Origin: Oryza sativa Japonica Group
Taxonomy: Eukaryota > Streptophyta > Magnoliopsida > Poales > Poaceae
Reading direction: 5' to 3'
NCBI RefSeq assembly: GCF_034140825.1
Contig: NC_089041.1
Coordinates: forward strand, 3,358,001 to 3,422,000
DNA length: 64,000 bases
The position numbers and the translations under genes are program-made. How positions within the stretch are numbered: the stretch's first letter is position 1; every line of letters begins with the position of its first letter. Shown here in pieces: positions 43,917 to 54,752 of the stretch. Below the pieces are notes generated by a model. It was not told the origin of the DNA. It ran no database searches and saw only the letters and a list, made by a program, of their open reading frames with translations.

Positions 43917-43930
43917 ATTACGATCACTGT

Positions 43931-44581
43931 TCTCTTTGGTGTGATTCGTTTCGTTTGGGTAATAAACGAAACAGGAAGATTTGTCTAGGATTAATCACAA
44001 GTAACGTGAAAAGCCTATATAGTACTGTGTTGGAGAGGGAAGCTTGCCAATTTTTTCATTTTCTTTCGAGCTCATTTCACTCTAATTTCTATTTGACTCC
44101 CTCATCCTAAATGTTCGCACTGAATAAGGACATACCACAGGGAAGAAAAAAAAATGTACTCAATCTGTCCCAAGTCAGATTCGTAGTCTTAGAAAATATC
44201 TTATTTGGTCTAAATTTTTATATTTTTGAATGGAAACACTATATTCCTTTTGTTCCTCAGAAAATAATAATAAATGCACGCTGACTTTATTACCTCTGCT
44301 TACGGTCACTGTCACACTTCCTTCGCAGCCATATAAACTGCGACCACTATTTCACAACAATGACATAAATTTGTCGACCTTTGTTGCTTGCCATTGTGCC
44401 CAATTTGTAACCACAAAAAAAAAAAACACAAATGTAGTACGAAGTAATTAAGCTTGTCTCAATTATTGTTGCAAGGACACAGTGCCTGCCACCATGTCGC
44501 ATCTGTGGAATAAGCCTACGAACACGTGGCGCACGAGGCAAACCACCTCGCCGTCGCCGGCGTTCGCTCGATCACGATCAC
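43931..44581. other. spacer and 3' flank of esterase B
   Basis: AT-rich, with a partial Stowaway-like end near 44157 (TACTCAATCTGTCCCAAGTC). The open reading in the esterase's 3' flank has no support as a gene. Confidence 0.4.
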
Positions 44582-45568
44582 TTACGCGGCGGCGCCGGCG
44601 ATGAACCGCCTGATGACCTCGACGAGCTCGCCGGTGGCCGCCGACATTGGCTTCACGCCGAAGAACGCGTGCTCCTCGCCGGCGAACACCACCAGCTCCA
44701 CGTCCTTCCCCATCGCCTTCATCCGCTCCGCGTACTCGACGTTCTTGTCCCTGAGGAGGTCGCCGTCGGCGGCGACCACCAGCACGCGGCCGACGTCCAC
44801 CGCCTCCAGGCTCCGGCTCGCCGGCCCGAACGGGTTGACGAGCGGGTGGTCCTTGTCGGCGCCGGCGGGCAGCGCGAGGCGGCAGTAGCGGTCGCACATG
44901 TCGCGCGTCAGGAACGCGGTGGCCGGCGCCGCCAGCTCCGACGGCGTCGGCCTCTCCGAGATGAACGCCGGCATGAGGAGGACGTACCCGGCGACCCTCA
45001 CCGGGTCCAGCCCCGCCGCGCCGAACCGCACGGCGAGGTGGTGCGCGAAGTTGCCGCCGGCGGATTCCCCCGAGACGAACACCTTGCGCGCGTCGGCCGC
45101 GTCGGCGAGCCACGGGTCGGAGAGGAGCTGGTCGCGGAGCCAGATGAGCGCCGCCGCCGCGTCCTCGTGCGCGGCGGGCAGGCGGTGCTCCGGCGCGAGG
45201 CGGTAGTCGAAGGAGAGCACCACGGCGGGGAGCTCGGCGGCGAGGCGGAGGCAGCCGGCGTGGAAGTTGGGCCAGGTGCAGGAGCCGATGCAGAAGCCGC
45301 CGCCATGGAAGTACACCACCACCGGCAGCTTCTCCTCCGCTCCCCCCGTCGCCGCCGGCCTGTACATGCGGACGCCGAGGCCGTGGGCGGCGTCGTACAC
45401 GACGTCCTTCCACTCGACGCGGCCGTCGTCGATGTCCAAGCGTACGTAGAACGGCGGCGGCGGCGCGGCGGCGCGGACAACCGTGCCGTCGCTGAGCAGC
45501 TGCAGCGCGCCGCGGCAGTCCTCGACGACGTGCGGCGGCGGCGAGTTCGGGTCAGACAACGACGCCAT
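44582..45568 (-). CDS. carboxylesterase B (CXE15-like)
   Basis: Intronless, 328 aa. HGGG at 88-91; S169 in a GESAGGN box, where Glu replaces the usual Asp before Ser; D270 in ADGDLLRDK; H300 in GEEHAFF, where Ala replaces the usual Gly after His. The triad itself is intact. The N-terminus VVEDCRGALQLLSDGTVV and the WPNFHAGCLRLAAELPAVVLSFDYRLAPEHRLPAA core are closest to esterases A and C. A proline run (36-39) sits before the first strand. It ends IAGAAA without a targeting signal. The substrate is unknown; GESAGG and HAFF may tune specificity. The start is the only ATG upstream of the conserved domain. Confidence 0.93.
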   Translation of the reverse strand: MASLSDPNSPPPHVVEDCRGALQLLSDGTVVRAAAPPPPFYVRLDIDDGRVEWKDVVYDAAHGLGVRMYRPAATGGAEEKLPVVVYFHGGGFCIGSCTWPNFHAGCLRLAAELPAVVLSFDYRLAPEHRLPAAHEDAAAALIWLRDQLLSDPWLADAADARKVFVSGESAGGNFAHHLAVRFGAAGLDPVRVAGYVLLMPAFISERPTPSELAAPATAFLTRDMCDRYCRLALPAGADKDHPLVNPFGPASRSLEAVDVGRVLVVAADGDLLRDKNVEYAERMKAMGKDVELVVFAGEEHAFFGVKPMSAATGELVEVIRRFIAGAAA

Positions 45569-45730
45569 TGCCGGCTGCGCGCGCGAGCGTTTGCTTGGCT
45601 GCGAACGAAGCTCAATATGCTTATCTAACTAGCTGAGCGCATCCACGATCCGATTGATGAGGCTAAAAGCTAAAAACCAAAACGTTTCGTTGTAGCCTTC
45701 GGTCGCGGAGCCACCGCCCGGCGACCAAAG

Positions 45731-45962
45731 TAGAACCGCATCTGTACCGTTTTCGTAAAACTAATATAACAATAATATTTTTACCGATGGTTACTGTTTT
45801 TAAAATTTACTTTTTTTTAATTTCTATTAGCGTGGCATTGAAGTTTACATTAAATAGATGAATTCATAAATATGAAAATTTTCTGGCCATTTCCATTTGT
45901 TTTCGAAAAAATAATAAAATAATAATATCGTTTCAGACCATTTTCGACCGTTTTCATCCCTA
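45731..45962. mobile_element. small hAT-derived MITE, related to 37163-38399
   Basis: The right end CGACCGTTTTCATCCCTA matches the TAGGGATGAAAACGG terminus of the hAT at 37163. The left end starts TAGAACCGCATC and is more diverged. The flanks GACCAAAG (45723-45730) and TACCAAAG (45963-45970) form an 8-bp duplication with one mismatch. About 232 bp. Confidence 0.55.
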
Positions 45963-45970
45963 TACCAAAG

Positions 45971-46748
45971 TAGCAGTGGTCCGGTCAGGGGTTCAATCTT
46001 TCGTTTTCAGTATTTGTATCAAGTGGGCTGATATGACGGTATTTTCAAAATTTTGAACAAAATTTAGTCTAATTTAAATAAATATTACTAAAATTCATGA
46101 AAAAATTAAAAAATTTGGCCGAAATAATACCGTATTGAGGGGGTTGATATAAGTAAAATTTTGAAATCTTATTCCAAAATTTGATATAATATAGAATTGA
46201 ACACAAAATTTTTATAGTAAATACTTGTAGTTAGATTTGCCCGGACAATGAAAATTTTCTAGCTCCGCCATTGGTTGTCTTGTAGTTGTCGTAGGACGGC
46301 ATGCACTTTGAAAAAAAAATGTTATTTCACTTTCGTCGGAAAAAAATGTGATTACTTTTATTTTTTATTTAAAAAATCGGTGGAGGTAATTCGAGCATAT
46401 CATTGAAAAAAAAATTATTTCACTTTCTTCTCAAAAAATGGATTACTTTTATTTTTAATTTAATAAATCCGGGGAGATAATTCGAGAATATTACTGTGTC
46501 AAAAAAAAGATGAGTTTGAAGATGATGACATGCCACCGAAGTTTAATTAAATTTTTGGGCGAGAAAATGTTTAAATGGGCTTAACTTATTCTGGGCTGTC
46601 GGTGCGGCCGATGTAAGGGAAGGGAGGACCACGGGCCACGGACCATCAACAACCCATTTGCTGATTGCTGGGCCAGTATACGTCTCAATACGAAAAGGAC
46701 TTGTATTTATGTCGAGTTGTCGACTGATCTATCTTTCACCAAAAAAAA
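45971..46748. other. spacer
   Basis: AT-rich DNA with duplicated short phrases near 46310-46500 (two blocks with GTTATTTCACTTT/TTATTTCACTTT followed by TTACTTTTATTTTT and ATAATTCGAG). Otherwise nothing recognised. Confidence 0.4.
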
Positions 46749-47115
46749 AAACTCGGATTTTCCAACAGTGTATATCATATCACCAGTATAAATCAACAAG
46801 AAAATAAATAAATGAAAAGAACAATTGTATCCAATATATATCGTCGCTTGTCTCTGCACGATTTCATTTATATTTTCAAATGCATAACTGTTAGCAAGTG
46901 GAGTTGCAAACTTGTAGAGAGCAAAAAAAAAAAAAGAGAGAAAAAACTCGGATTTTCCAACCGTGTATATCATATCACGAGTATAAATCAACAAGAAAAT
47001 AAATAAATGAAAAGAACAATTGTGTCCAATATATATCGTCGCTTGTCTCTGCACGATTTCATTTATATTTTCAAATGCATAACTGTTAGCAAGTAGAGTT
47101 GCAAACTTGTAGAGA
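46749..47115. repeat. tandem duplication, period 195 bp
   Basis: ACTCGGATTTTCCAAC starts at 46751 and again at 46946. About 170 bp are repeated nearly identically, through GTTGCAAACTTGTAGAGA, separated by an A-rich linker. Confidence 0.9.
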
Positions 47116-47210
47116 ACACAGATCAAAATACAGCTCCCATGGAGAGTCGAACCAAAAACCTAAGGTGTTAGGGAGGCTATTGTAACCATTAGGCTACAAA
47201 CCATTTCGCT
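46749..47210 (-). mobile_element. SINE-like element with pol III boxes (minus strand)
   Basis: On the minus strand, TAGCCTAATGGTTA (47196-47183) fits a tRNA A box and GGTTCGACTCT (47153-47143) fits a B box about 30 nt further on. The body that follows contains the duplicated 195-bp unit and runs to a T-run. No full cloverleaf or clean TSD was found, so this is a SINE or tRNA relic, not a functional tRNA gene. Confidence 0.5.
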
Positions 47211-47560
47211 TTAATTATTTTTTTTAACCCAAACAGCGCTTAAAAGTGAAAAGTAGTTGGTAGATCCTAACATCTAAAATGAGGATTATACCATAACATT
47301 TATTAGCGATATTAAAAACTAATTAAGGATCAAAATTTGTGTACACGTGTTTTTAACGACTTAAAACCAATATTTTAAAAAATAAACTACGATAAGAAAA
47401 CATCAAAATCAACTATAAAAACAATTTATAAAATTGAAATATTGGCTACGGATGACAAGATGAAGACGAAAGGATCAAGCTGCAAATCTCCCGCGCTAGA
47501 ACACTGGAGTAGTACACAAGTCATCCGAGTTCCATATCTTGGTTTACTTCGGACGATCAC
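47211..47560. other. spacer and 3' flank of esterase C
   Basis: AT-rich DNA, nothing recognised. Confidence 0.4.
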
Positions 47561-48568
47561 CTAGCCGGCGTGCACGAAGCGCCTGACGACGCGGACGAGC
47601 TCGCCGGAGGCCTCGCTCATGGGGTCGAGCACGAAGAAGCCATGGCCCTGCCCTTCGAACTTGACGAGCTCGACGCGCTTCCCCATGGCCTGCAGCCTCG
47701 CCGCGTAGTCGGCGACGCGGTCGCGGAGCACGTCCAGCTCGGGGTCCACGATGAGCACCGGCGGGAACGCGACGCCGTCGAGCGGCGGGCTCTCCGGCCC
47801 GAACGGGTTCGCCGCCGGGTGGTCCCTCGTCGCCCCCGCCGGCAGCGCCAGCCGCCACATCTGGTCGAACAGCGTGATGCCCATCGCCGACGGCGACGCG
47901 TCGCCCTCCGGCGGCGGCGGCGGCGCCTCGGATGGCATCCTCTCCTCGCCGCCGAAGTATGGCCAGAGCATCACGCACCCGGCGAGCCTCGCCGCGTCGA
48001 GCGCGATGTCGCCGGAGCCGCAGCCGACGGTGAGGTGGTGCGCGATGTTGCCGCCGCACGAGTCGCCGCAGACGAACACCCTCTCGAAGTCGGCCGACGC
48101 GGCGAGCCACGGGTCGGCGGCGGCGGCGGCCTGGCCGCGGAGCCACGAGAGGACGGCCACGGCGTCCTCGTACGCGGCGGGGAGGCGGTGCTCGGGGGCG
48201 AGGCGGTAGTCGGCGGAGAGCACGACGGCCGGGAGCTCGCCGGCGAGGCGGAGCGCACCGGCGTGGAAGTTGGGCAGCTCGAAGCTGGCGATGCAGAAGC
48301 CGCCGCCGTGGAAGTAGACGAGCACCGGAAGCTTCCCCTCCTCGCCGCCGTGGTTCGCCGGCGCGTACATGCGGAGGCGGAGGCCGCGGCCGGCGTCGTA
48401 GACGACGTCTTTCCACTGGACGGGCAGGTCGATCGGGACGTCGCGCATGAGCGAGATGCTGGAGTAGTCGCCGGAACGCGTCACCGTGCCGTCGCTGAGT
48501 AGCTGCACGATGCCGAGGCAGTCCTCGACGACGTGCGGCGGCGCCGGCGAGGAAGACGACGACGACAT
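47561..48568 (-). CDS. carboxylesterase C (CXE15-like)
   Basis: Intronless, 335 aa from the ATG at 48568; any in-frame extension further upstream would need a non-ATG start. HGGG at 87-90; S170 in GDSCGGN, where Cys replaces the common Ala right after the nucleophile; D279 in PELDVLRDR; H309 in GQGHGFF. The variable cap region is longer than in A and B, with an inserted EAPPPPPEGDASPS stretch (about 214-227). GELPNFHAG replaces the usual WPNFHAG. It is the most diverged of the A-B-C group. No signal peptide is seen. It should be a soluble hydrolase with unknown substrate. Confidence 0.93.
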   Translation of the reverse strand: MSSSSSSPAPPHVVEDCLGIVQLLSDGTVTRSGDYSSISLMRDVPIDLPVQWKDVVYDAGRGLRLRMYAPANHGGEEGKLPVLVYFHGGGFCIASFELPNFHAGALRLAGELPAVVLSADYRLAPEHRLPAAYEDAVAVLSWLRGQAAAAADPWLAASADFERVFVCGDSCGGNIAHHLTVGCGSGDIALDAARLAGCVMLWPYFGGEERMPSEAPPPPPEGDASPSAMGITLFDQMWRLALPAGATRDHPAANPFGPESPPLDGVAFPPVLIVDPELDVLRDRVADYAARLQAMGKRVELVKFEGQGHGFFVLDPMSEASGELVRVVRRFVHAG

Positions 48569-51257
48569 GGTGGTGCCCACTGCCCACTTAGCTTAGTTGT
48601 CTCAGCACAACTGTACGGGTGACGTCTATAAATAGTACTAAAGCTAAGCGCAGTTGAGACGTGCGGTATCAATAGAACTAGATATCCGGGCCCACGAGTC
48701 AGTGACCCATTGTCTCGATATCCGGGCCCAAGTGGCAGTGATCCATTTGTCCATTGACTTTGGGGGCAGATATCTAGCCACGTGGCAAGTATAGTTGACT
48801 ATCGTGTGTGCATGGTTGTGCCACGTCAGCTTCTTCACGTGCCAAATTGCCCTGCTTTGCTGCTGAAGTTGAACATTAGGATGAGAAGATAAGGCTGAAC
48901 TATTCAGTGTTTTGACCAAGCCAGCATGCACTAGTAGTAACAATCAAAGTAAAGGGAAAATGGCTGGATACAATGAGTTCCTCCATTCATCAAGTGAACA
49001 ACATAATAGAGTTCCTCCCTTCATGCAACCATCGGTCCATTGCCCATGCACTCCGCAGCATGTTTGACAAGAGTATATATTAATTACAATAGATAGTTAT
49101 GTTTGGTTCATATGGACCATCGAGTTTCCTCCATATCTCTAACATTTTTTATTGCAAAAGATCACTTTTATACTTATAATTAAATTTCAACTTATCAACG
49201 GTCTAATAGCATCTTCTTATCGCCAATTAATATCGACGAGATTGATTAGAGTGTACATATGTAAAGAGACAAAGGTGGAGGTGACGTTGGACGCTAGGGC
49301 AGGGATATGGGATAATGGCAGCCAAAGTTTTGACATGACAACCTTTGGTCGCTAATCAAACAACCCATTACCGTGTGTTCTGGAGCTACTTTTGAGAGGT
49401 TTTGCACGATGCATAAGGCAATATCCTTCACCATATTGACCATCGTGGAAGCGACTCGAAATGGTCAAATAGGGGGCGCCGCTACAGCGAGGAAGAAGAT
49501 CATGACTTTGTCTCTTATGAAAATAACAATAATAATAAAGTTAGATTACTTCTCTTCACCTGATTGATTGGCTAGCTTGACAATATTGATTCAAACCATG
49601 GCTATGTCCTATTGGCTTCAAATCATATATAGTTAATTTAATAGCTAATTCGTACAATAGTTATCTATAAACATGTACTACATAATTAATGTTTGGTCCC
49701 ACCTATCATACACACATGTATCTTAAAGTTTATACTGCAGCTGGCTATAAATCTGTAGCCTGTTGCCCCGCTACTTTTATATCTTCTTTTTTATCTATTT
49801 AAAATATGTTTATAGTCGGCTATAGTCTGTTATTCAGTCTGTTCTAATGCAGACTAATTGATAGGCTTCGGATAATGTATCAGGAGAAAAAAAAAACAGT
49901 AGCACAGTAGGTCGACCTGCATATAAAGCCGAAATTTACAGTTTCACGTGTGCAGGTATACAGTTTGACAGTTTGTGCATGTAGCTGTTATTGTACGAAG
50001 GTACGATGTACTGTTACTGTACACATCATCATGCTAATCACTTGTGATTTTCTTGGACCAGATCAAATGAGGAGGAGAGACATTGTATTCGGCTATAGTA
50101 CCTAACAGATATGAGTTGTCAGTTTTTGGTCTTGTGTGATAATGATCCAACAATCAGATTATCAGAGAGAGAGAGAGGAGAGTGTGTGTTAAGAGTATAC
50201 AATGGTGTCTAATAACAGGCTCTCTTCGTTATCATGCAAGTAAATTTGGTGACGTGGAAGAAAGAGATGGAATGAATGAGAAACATCGTTGCTACGCATG
50301 ATAACAGCTTAGAGTCGACTCTTAGCATTTATTAACGAAAAGTTTGTTGCATGAGGGTGTAGAAAAGGAAAGAAGTATAATAAAAAAAGATATTTAGTAC
50401 ATTAATGGTTTAGAAATCTTATTGTCTTTACTATCATTGTAGAAGGATAATCTCTAGTGATATTAATTAATATAAAGAGCTCATATTAGACTCTACCTTT
50501 GTACATGCAATTTGCTTCTATTTAGAGTTACTGCATTCTTATTTATCATGAGCATATTAGAATATAGTAACTCCCAATCTATTAAACAATGTGTTATTTA
50601 CATAAACTTTCTTTATAAAAGTCTCTTTAAAAATTCAAATAAATCTATTATTTCAAAAGTAATACTCAAGATAATCACTTGTCTTATTTTACGTGCAGTT
50701 GATAAGCTCAGCCCTAACCTTTATATTGAATCAATCCTAAAGTATGACTAAACTACTAAAACTCTAAATTAAGCTGCAACTGTAAATACATTCATCAAAA
50801 TAGTAAACATAAATTAGATTATATATGATAAATATGTCCCTCAGGACTATAAACATTCGGGCACTGGTAGATATGCACACATCACATGCCCAGATAAGGT
50901 AGATCTAGCAGCAGGCCGGATTATTATGGTTTCATATATGGATACACATCTTCTCCAAAGAATTTGTAATCTAGCTCCCATGATGATCTTGTATCTTGTC
51001 TTGTTGATCTTTTTTCTTAGCAACATGACATGAAGGTGCATGGTCCCATTGGATATGGCATGGATTGCAAAGATTCAACTCACTGCAGAGCCACTTGCAA
51101 AGATTCGCCCTTACTGCAACACTCTTGGCATTAACCAATTTAATTCCTTCCAAGTGAGTTGCATGGAAATGTCAAAGTATGTTGCACTCAGCACCACAAA
51201 TTACAGGAGTAAACAAGGTCAATATGTACATATGAGCCCTACTTATTCAAGGACCTA

Positions 51258-51402
51258 CTCCTTTTATCTCAAAATATAAAGAACTTTGATTGGGTGTGAC
51301 ATATTTTAGTACTACTAATCTAGATAAAAAGCATATCTAGATTTACATTATTATGATGTATTCTATCCAATCAAAATTTATTATATTTTAGGACAGATGG
51401 AG
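51258..51402. mobile_element. Stowaway MITE, short
   Basis: Ends CTCCTTTTATCTCAAAATATA and TATTTTAGGACAGATGGAG, with TA on both sides. The inner arms AACTTTGATTGGGTG and CCAATCAAAATTTATT are inverted relative to each other. Confidence 0.75.
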
Positions 51403-52229
51403 TACATGTAAATGACCCTGATACAGGAGCAGTGCTGTAGAGGATTTGAGTTCTTAACATGTGTAACTGTGCCTTACATGGTTGAGGTCATCACTCTTAC
51501 CTGTAATTAATTTCAGGTAATAACTGCGATTATTTAAATATATGCTTTTTTTTTCCTAAATGCCAGTCGCTAAATGGCTTCGATCCTTTTGCCCCCATCT
51601 TGTCGAAGTCTATGGACTAGATAAGGACTACTAAAAGTTCCACTGTTCACATCATTAAAAATGTGGGGAGATCAGAAGCATATTTCATTTAATTACACTT
51701 TCTTACAAGAAAGAAATGTTATTTTACTGGGGAAAGTTAAAACTTTTAGTCCGGTAGGTGTTCTATCAAATCCAAAAAGGAAGAAGCTTCAGTGGAGCAC
51801 AGGCCTTTTGAGTAGCTTTCTTTCATGTGCCTTAACTTGTTTGCTTTTCTATCTCTTGTTTTTATTTACTACTTCTTTTTTCCCCTCCGGTTATATTTTT
51901 TTCTTCTCCCTAAGGTCACTTTTGACACCTGAACTTCATATAAATTCATAAAGTTCCGTAGAAATCCGAGGTCCAAGAGTTATTCATTTGCTGCAATTTA
52001 ATTTTCTTTTTCAAATGTTCTTGTTGGCTTAGCGAGGTAGGTTTAATGGGCGAACATTCACATGCCTAGGCCACATGCCAGCCTACCAAGAGACACATGT
52101 CTATAAATTTTAAGAATACAAAACTTTCTGGTATAGAAAGTTTCTAGATAGAAACTTTGATTCTAAATAGGAATAAAAGAATAATACTAAATAGGACAAG
52201 GAATATAAAGTATAAACCATTGATATATA

Positions 52230-53020
52230 AGGGAATGCCCCGGATCGGTCGCTCGGGGAGGGAGAAGTATCGGGCGCTCCCTCCCCCCCCCCCCCACGAC
52301 GCGCGCTGCCTGCCTCTGGGCCCCACCACGTCTCTGCCCTCACCTGCCACTTATCTCCACCATATACTCCATTGCAACAAATTACCCACATATTTTGGAA
52401 ACCCTCTATTAAGGGAATTTGGTTTATTTTTTGTTCCACCAAAAATGTTTCATCTAGTGCAATCAAATGTTTCACTATGTATAGATCTAATGTTATAGTG
52501 AACAGAAATACTCTATTGCAACAAATCACCTACATATTTTAAAAACCCTCTATTAAGGGAATTCGTTTTATCTTTTGTTCCACAAAAAATGTTTCACCTA
52601 TTGTACTCACAATGTTTCACTATATATAGATCTAATGTTGTAGTGAACTGAAACATTCTTTCGCTATTTGCTGAAATATTGTTTTTATATAAGGTGAAAC
52701 AACACCCTATTTAAACGAGTGAAACATTTTCGATCTACTTAGTGAAACAATTCCGATATACCTAGTGGAACATCGTGCAACATTTAAAAATAAATTCAAT
52801 AATAAGCTAATTTTTTTTCGTCGAAATATATCCATGTGTGGTCTTGTTTTGAAGATTTAATTGCAACGAATTTAATGGTGCAATCGAATCATGATTTAGA
52901 TAAGTAATTTAAGAGAAAAATCAATTTAAAATGGTTTTACACGTATACGTGGCGCTGACGTCATGCTGACATCAACGCCCGATTTTAACCCCTCCCATCG
53001 GGCGTCCAAGCTGGAGTCAT
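52230..53020. repeat. foldback or MULE-like repeat with GAAACATT phrases
   Basis: Left end region GCTCGGGGAGGGAGAAGTATCGGGCG is roughly inverted at the right as CGCCCGATTTTAACCCCTCC. The interior has many TGTTTCAC/GTGAAACA motifs and a poly-C run near 52280. Exact ends and TSD could not be set; the type is a guess from similar rice repeats. Confidence 0.4.
52366..52652. repeat. 144-bp tandem duplication
   Basis: ACTCCATTGCAACAAATTAC at 52366 recurs as ACTCTATTGCAACAAATCAC at 52510. The two units stay alignable to about 52652, with perhaps 85-90 percent identity by eye. Confidence 0.85.
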
Positions 53021-53600
53021 TTCCATATATAAAATTACCAGAAATCAGAAAGAGAAATACAATATAAAAAAACAAAATGCATGCCGTTTGCTTGGTGAAA
53101 GAGAGAGCACGCGCATTTGCCCATTAGCCTTTGCCCTTTGGGTTTAATGTGGTGATGCTGCTAATTTCAACAAAGCCGAAAAGTTTTGTAAAATGTGTTT
53201 GGTTTGTTATCCTTATCCTTATCAGATGGTAACATCAATAGAGTTCACAACATCTTTGGTTCTACTGCCTTACATAATACCCTTACAATCTGGCACCCTA
53301 GTATTTTACATTCTACGTACAGTACTGTACTTAAAAACCCAAACATCCAAATTTACCCAAAATTTTTTTTGGCAAAGATATAAATCACCGATATTTTACA
53401 GGACTGGCTAAAAGCAAAGATACTGCATGCAAATCACACTTGGACATCCGGTTCATTTTACTCCGCTGATGTCTCATGACAACACACATCACATCACATC
53501 ATTGACACGTGACAAACACCCGTCTCTCCTGCACATGTCGCCCTCGACCAAAAGGAGAGTGAAAAAAAAACATGGACTGCACGAATCTCGATGCACTACC

Positions 53601-54656
53601 CTACTTCGGTGGCGGCGCTGCCACGTCGACGAAGCGCGCCACGGCGGCGATCAGCTCGCCGGCGGCGTCGGAGCCGGGGCCGAGCGTGAAGAACCCGTGG
53701 TGCTCGCCGGCGAACTCGGCGAGCTCCACCGGCTTGCCCATGGCGGACAGCCGCTCGGCGTAGTCGACGGCGCGGTCGCGCAGCATGTCGAGGCCGCCGG
53801 CGACGACGAGGACCGGGGGGAGCTCGACGCCGTCCATGGCGGGGCTGTCCGGGCCGAACGGGTTCGCCATCGGGTGGTCCCTCGTGGCGCCCGGCGGCAG
53901 CGACAGCCGCCAGAACCGGTCGAACAGGTCCAGGTTGAGGAACACCTCCGCCGGGCACCCCGCCTCCGACGGCGTCCGGCTGACGCCGCCGAAGAACGGC
54001 ATTAGCAGGACGTAGCCTCGGATCGCGACCGGGTCGTCGGGCGCCGCCGCCGCCGCCGAGCCGGCGCGCACGGCGAGGTGGTGCGCTATGGTGCCGCCGG
54101 CCGAGTCCCCGGTGACGAACACGCGGCCGAAGTCGGCGGCCTCGGCGAGCCACCATCCGTCGCCGTCGCCGTCGCCGTCGACGGCGCGTTCCCGGAGCCA
54201 GTGGAGGAAGCCCGCCGCGTCGTCGACCGCGGCGGGGAGGCGGTGCTCGGGGGCGAGGCGGTACCCGGCGGAGAGCACGACGGCGCCGGCGTCCGCGGCG
54301 AGGCGGAGGCAGAAGGAGTGGACGTTGGCCCACGTGCACGAGCCGAGGCAGAACCCGCCGCCGTGGAAGTAGACGAGCACCGGTAGCTTCCCGCCACCGC
54401 CGGCGCCGACGCCGCCGCTCGCCGGCGACGGCTTGTACATGCGGACATGGAGGTTCTTGGGCTTGTCGTAGACGGCCTCCTTCCATTCCACGGAGGGGTG
54501 CTCGTCGGGGAAGGTGGAAGGGCAGAACACCGGCCCCGGCGACCGGAGGATGGTGCCGTCGCTGAGGACGCGGAGGAAGCCGACGAGGTCCTCGACGACG
54601 TTGGAGCACGGCGCGGCGGCGCCGGCGGCGGACACGACGGCCGGCATGGTTGGCAT
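53601..54656 (-). CDS. carboxylesterase D (CXE15-like)
   Basis: Intronless, 351 aa from the ATG at 54656; a second ATG three codons on is also possible. HGGG 98-101, S185 in GDSAGGT, D290 in GGLDMLRDR, H320 in GEHHGFF: a full triad. A Gly-rich insertion (81-89) and an Asp/Gly run (161-166) expand surface loops. It shares with E the GDSAGGTIAHH and FFGGVxRTPSEAxCP segments, so D and E form a second subgroup. LSAGYRLAPEHRLPAA has Gly in place of Asp before the Tyr, unlike the other four. It ends in VAAPPPK. Cytosolic location is inferred from the lack of a signal. Confidence 0.93.
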   Translation of the reverse strand: MPTMPAVVSAAGAAAPCSNVVEDLVGFLRVLSDGTILRSPGPVFCPSTFPDEHPSVEWKEAVYDKPKNLHVRMYKPSPASGGVGAGGGGKLPVLVYFHGGGFCLGSCTWANVHSFCLRLAADAGAVVLSAGYRLAPEHRLPAAVDDAAGFLHWLRERAVDGDGDGDGWWLAEAADFGRVFVTGDSAGGTIAHHLAVRAGSAAAAAPDDPVAIRGYVLLMPFFGGVSRTPSEAGCPAEVFLNLDLFDRFWRLSLPPGATRDHPMANPFGPDSPAMDGVELPPVLVVAGGLDMLRDRAVDYAERLSAMGKPVELAEFAGEHHGFFTLGPGSDAAGELIAAVARFVDVAAPPPK

Positions 54657-54742
54657 GTTTGTGTCCACAAGCTGTTGCGACACTCTTGAGCTAAGCAAGA
54701 ATGGAGTAGTAATCACCTAAAATCACACTGCATAGCCACCTC

Positions 54743-54752
54743 GCTTATATAG
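54743..54752 (-). promoter_or_regulatory. TATA box of esterase D
   Basis: CTATATAAGC on the minus strand, about 90 bp upstream of the ATG at 54656. Confidence 0.55.

Larger units (their letters stand above)
48569..53600. other. spacer between esterases C and D
   Basis: About 5 kb of mostly AT-rich DNA. It contains a Stowaway element (51258-51402) and a foldback repeat (about 52230-53020). 48690-48740 has two spaced GATATCCGGGCCCA phrases upstream of esterase C. Open stretches at 49152, 50512 and 51661 are short and match no family. Confidence 0.45.

Noticed and set aside
47143-47196. Functional tRNA gene on the minus strand
   Set aside because: A- and B-box-like motifs are present, but no acceptor stem or anticodon arm could be built; a SINE head fits better.
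54657-54716. N-terminal extension of esterase D, and similar extensions of C and RIO1
   Set aside because: They would begin at GTG rather than ATG. In-frame ATGs in good context follow immediately and give normal family lengths.
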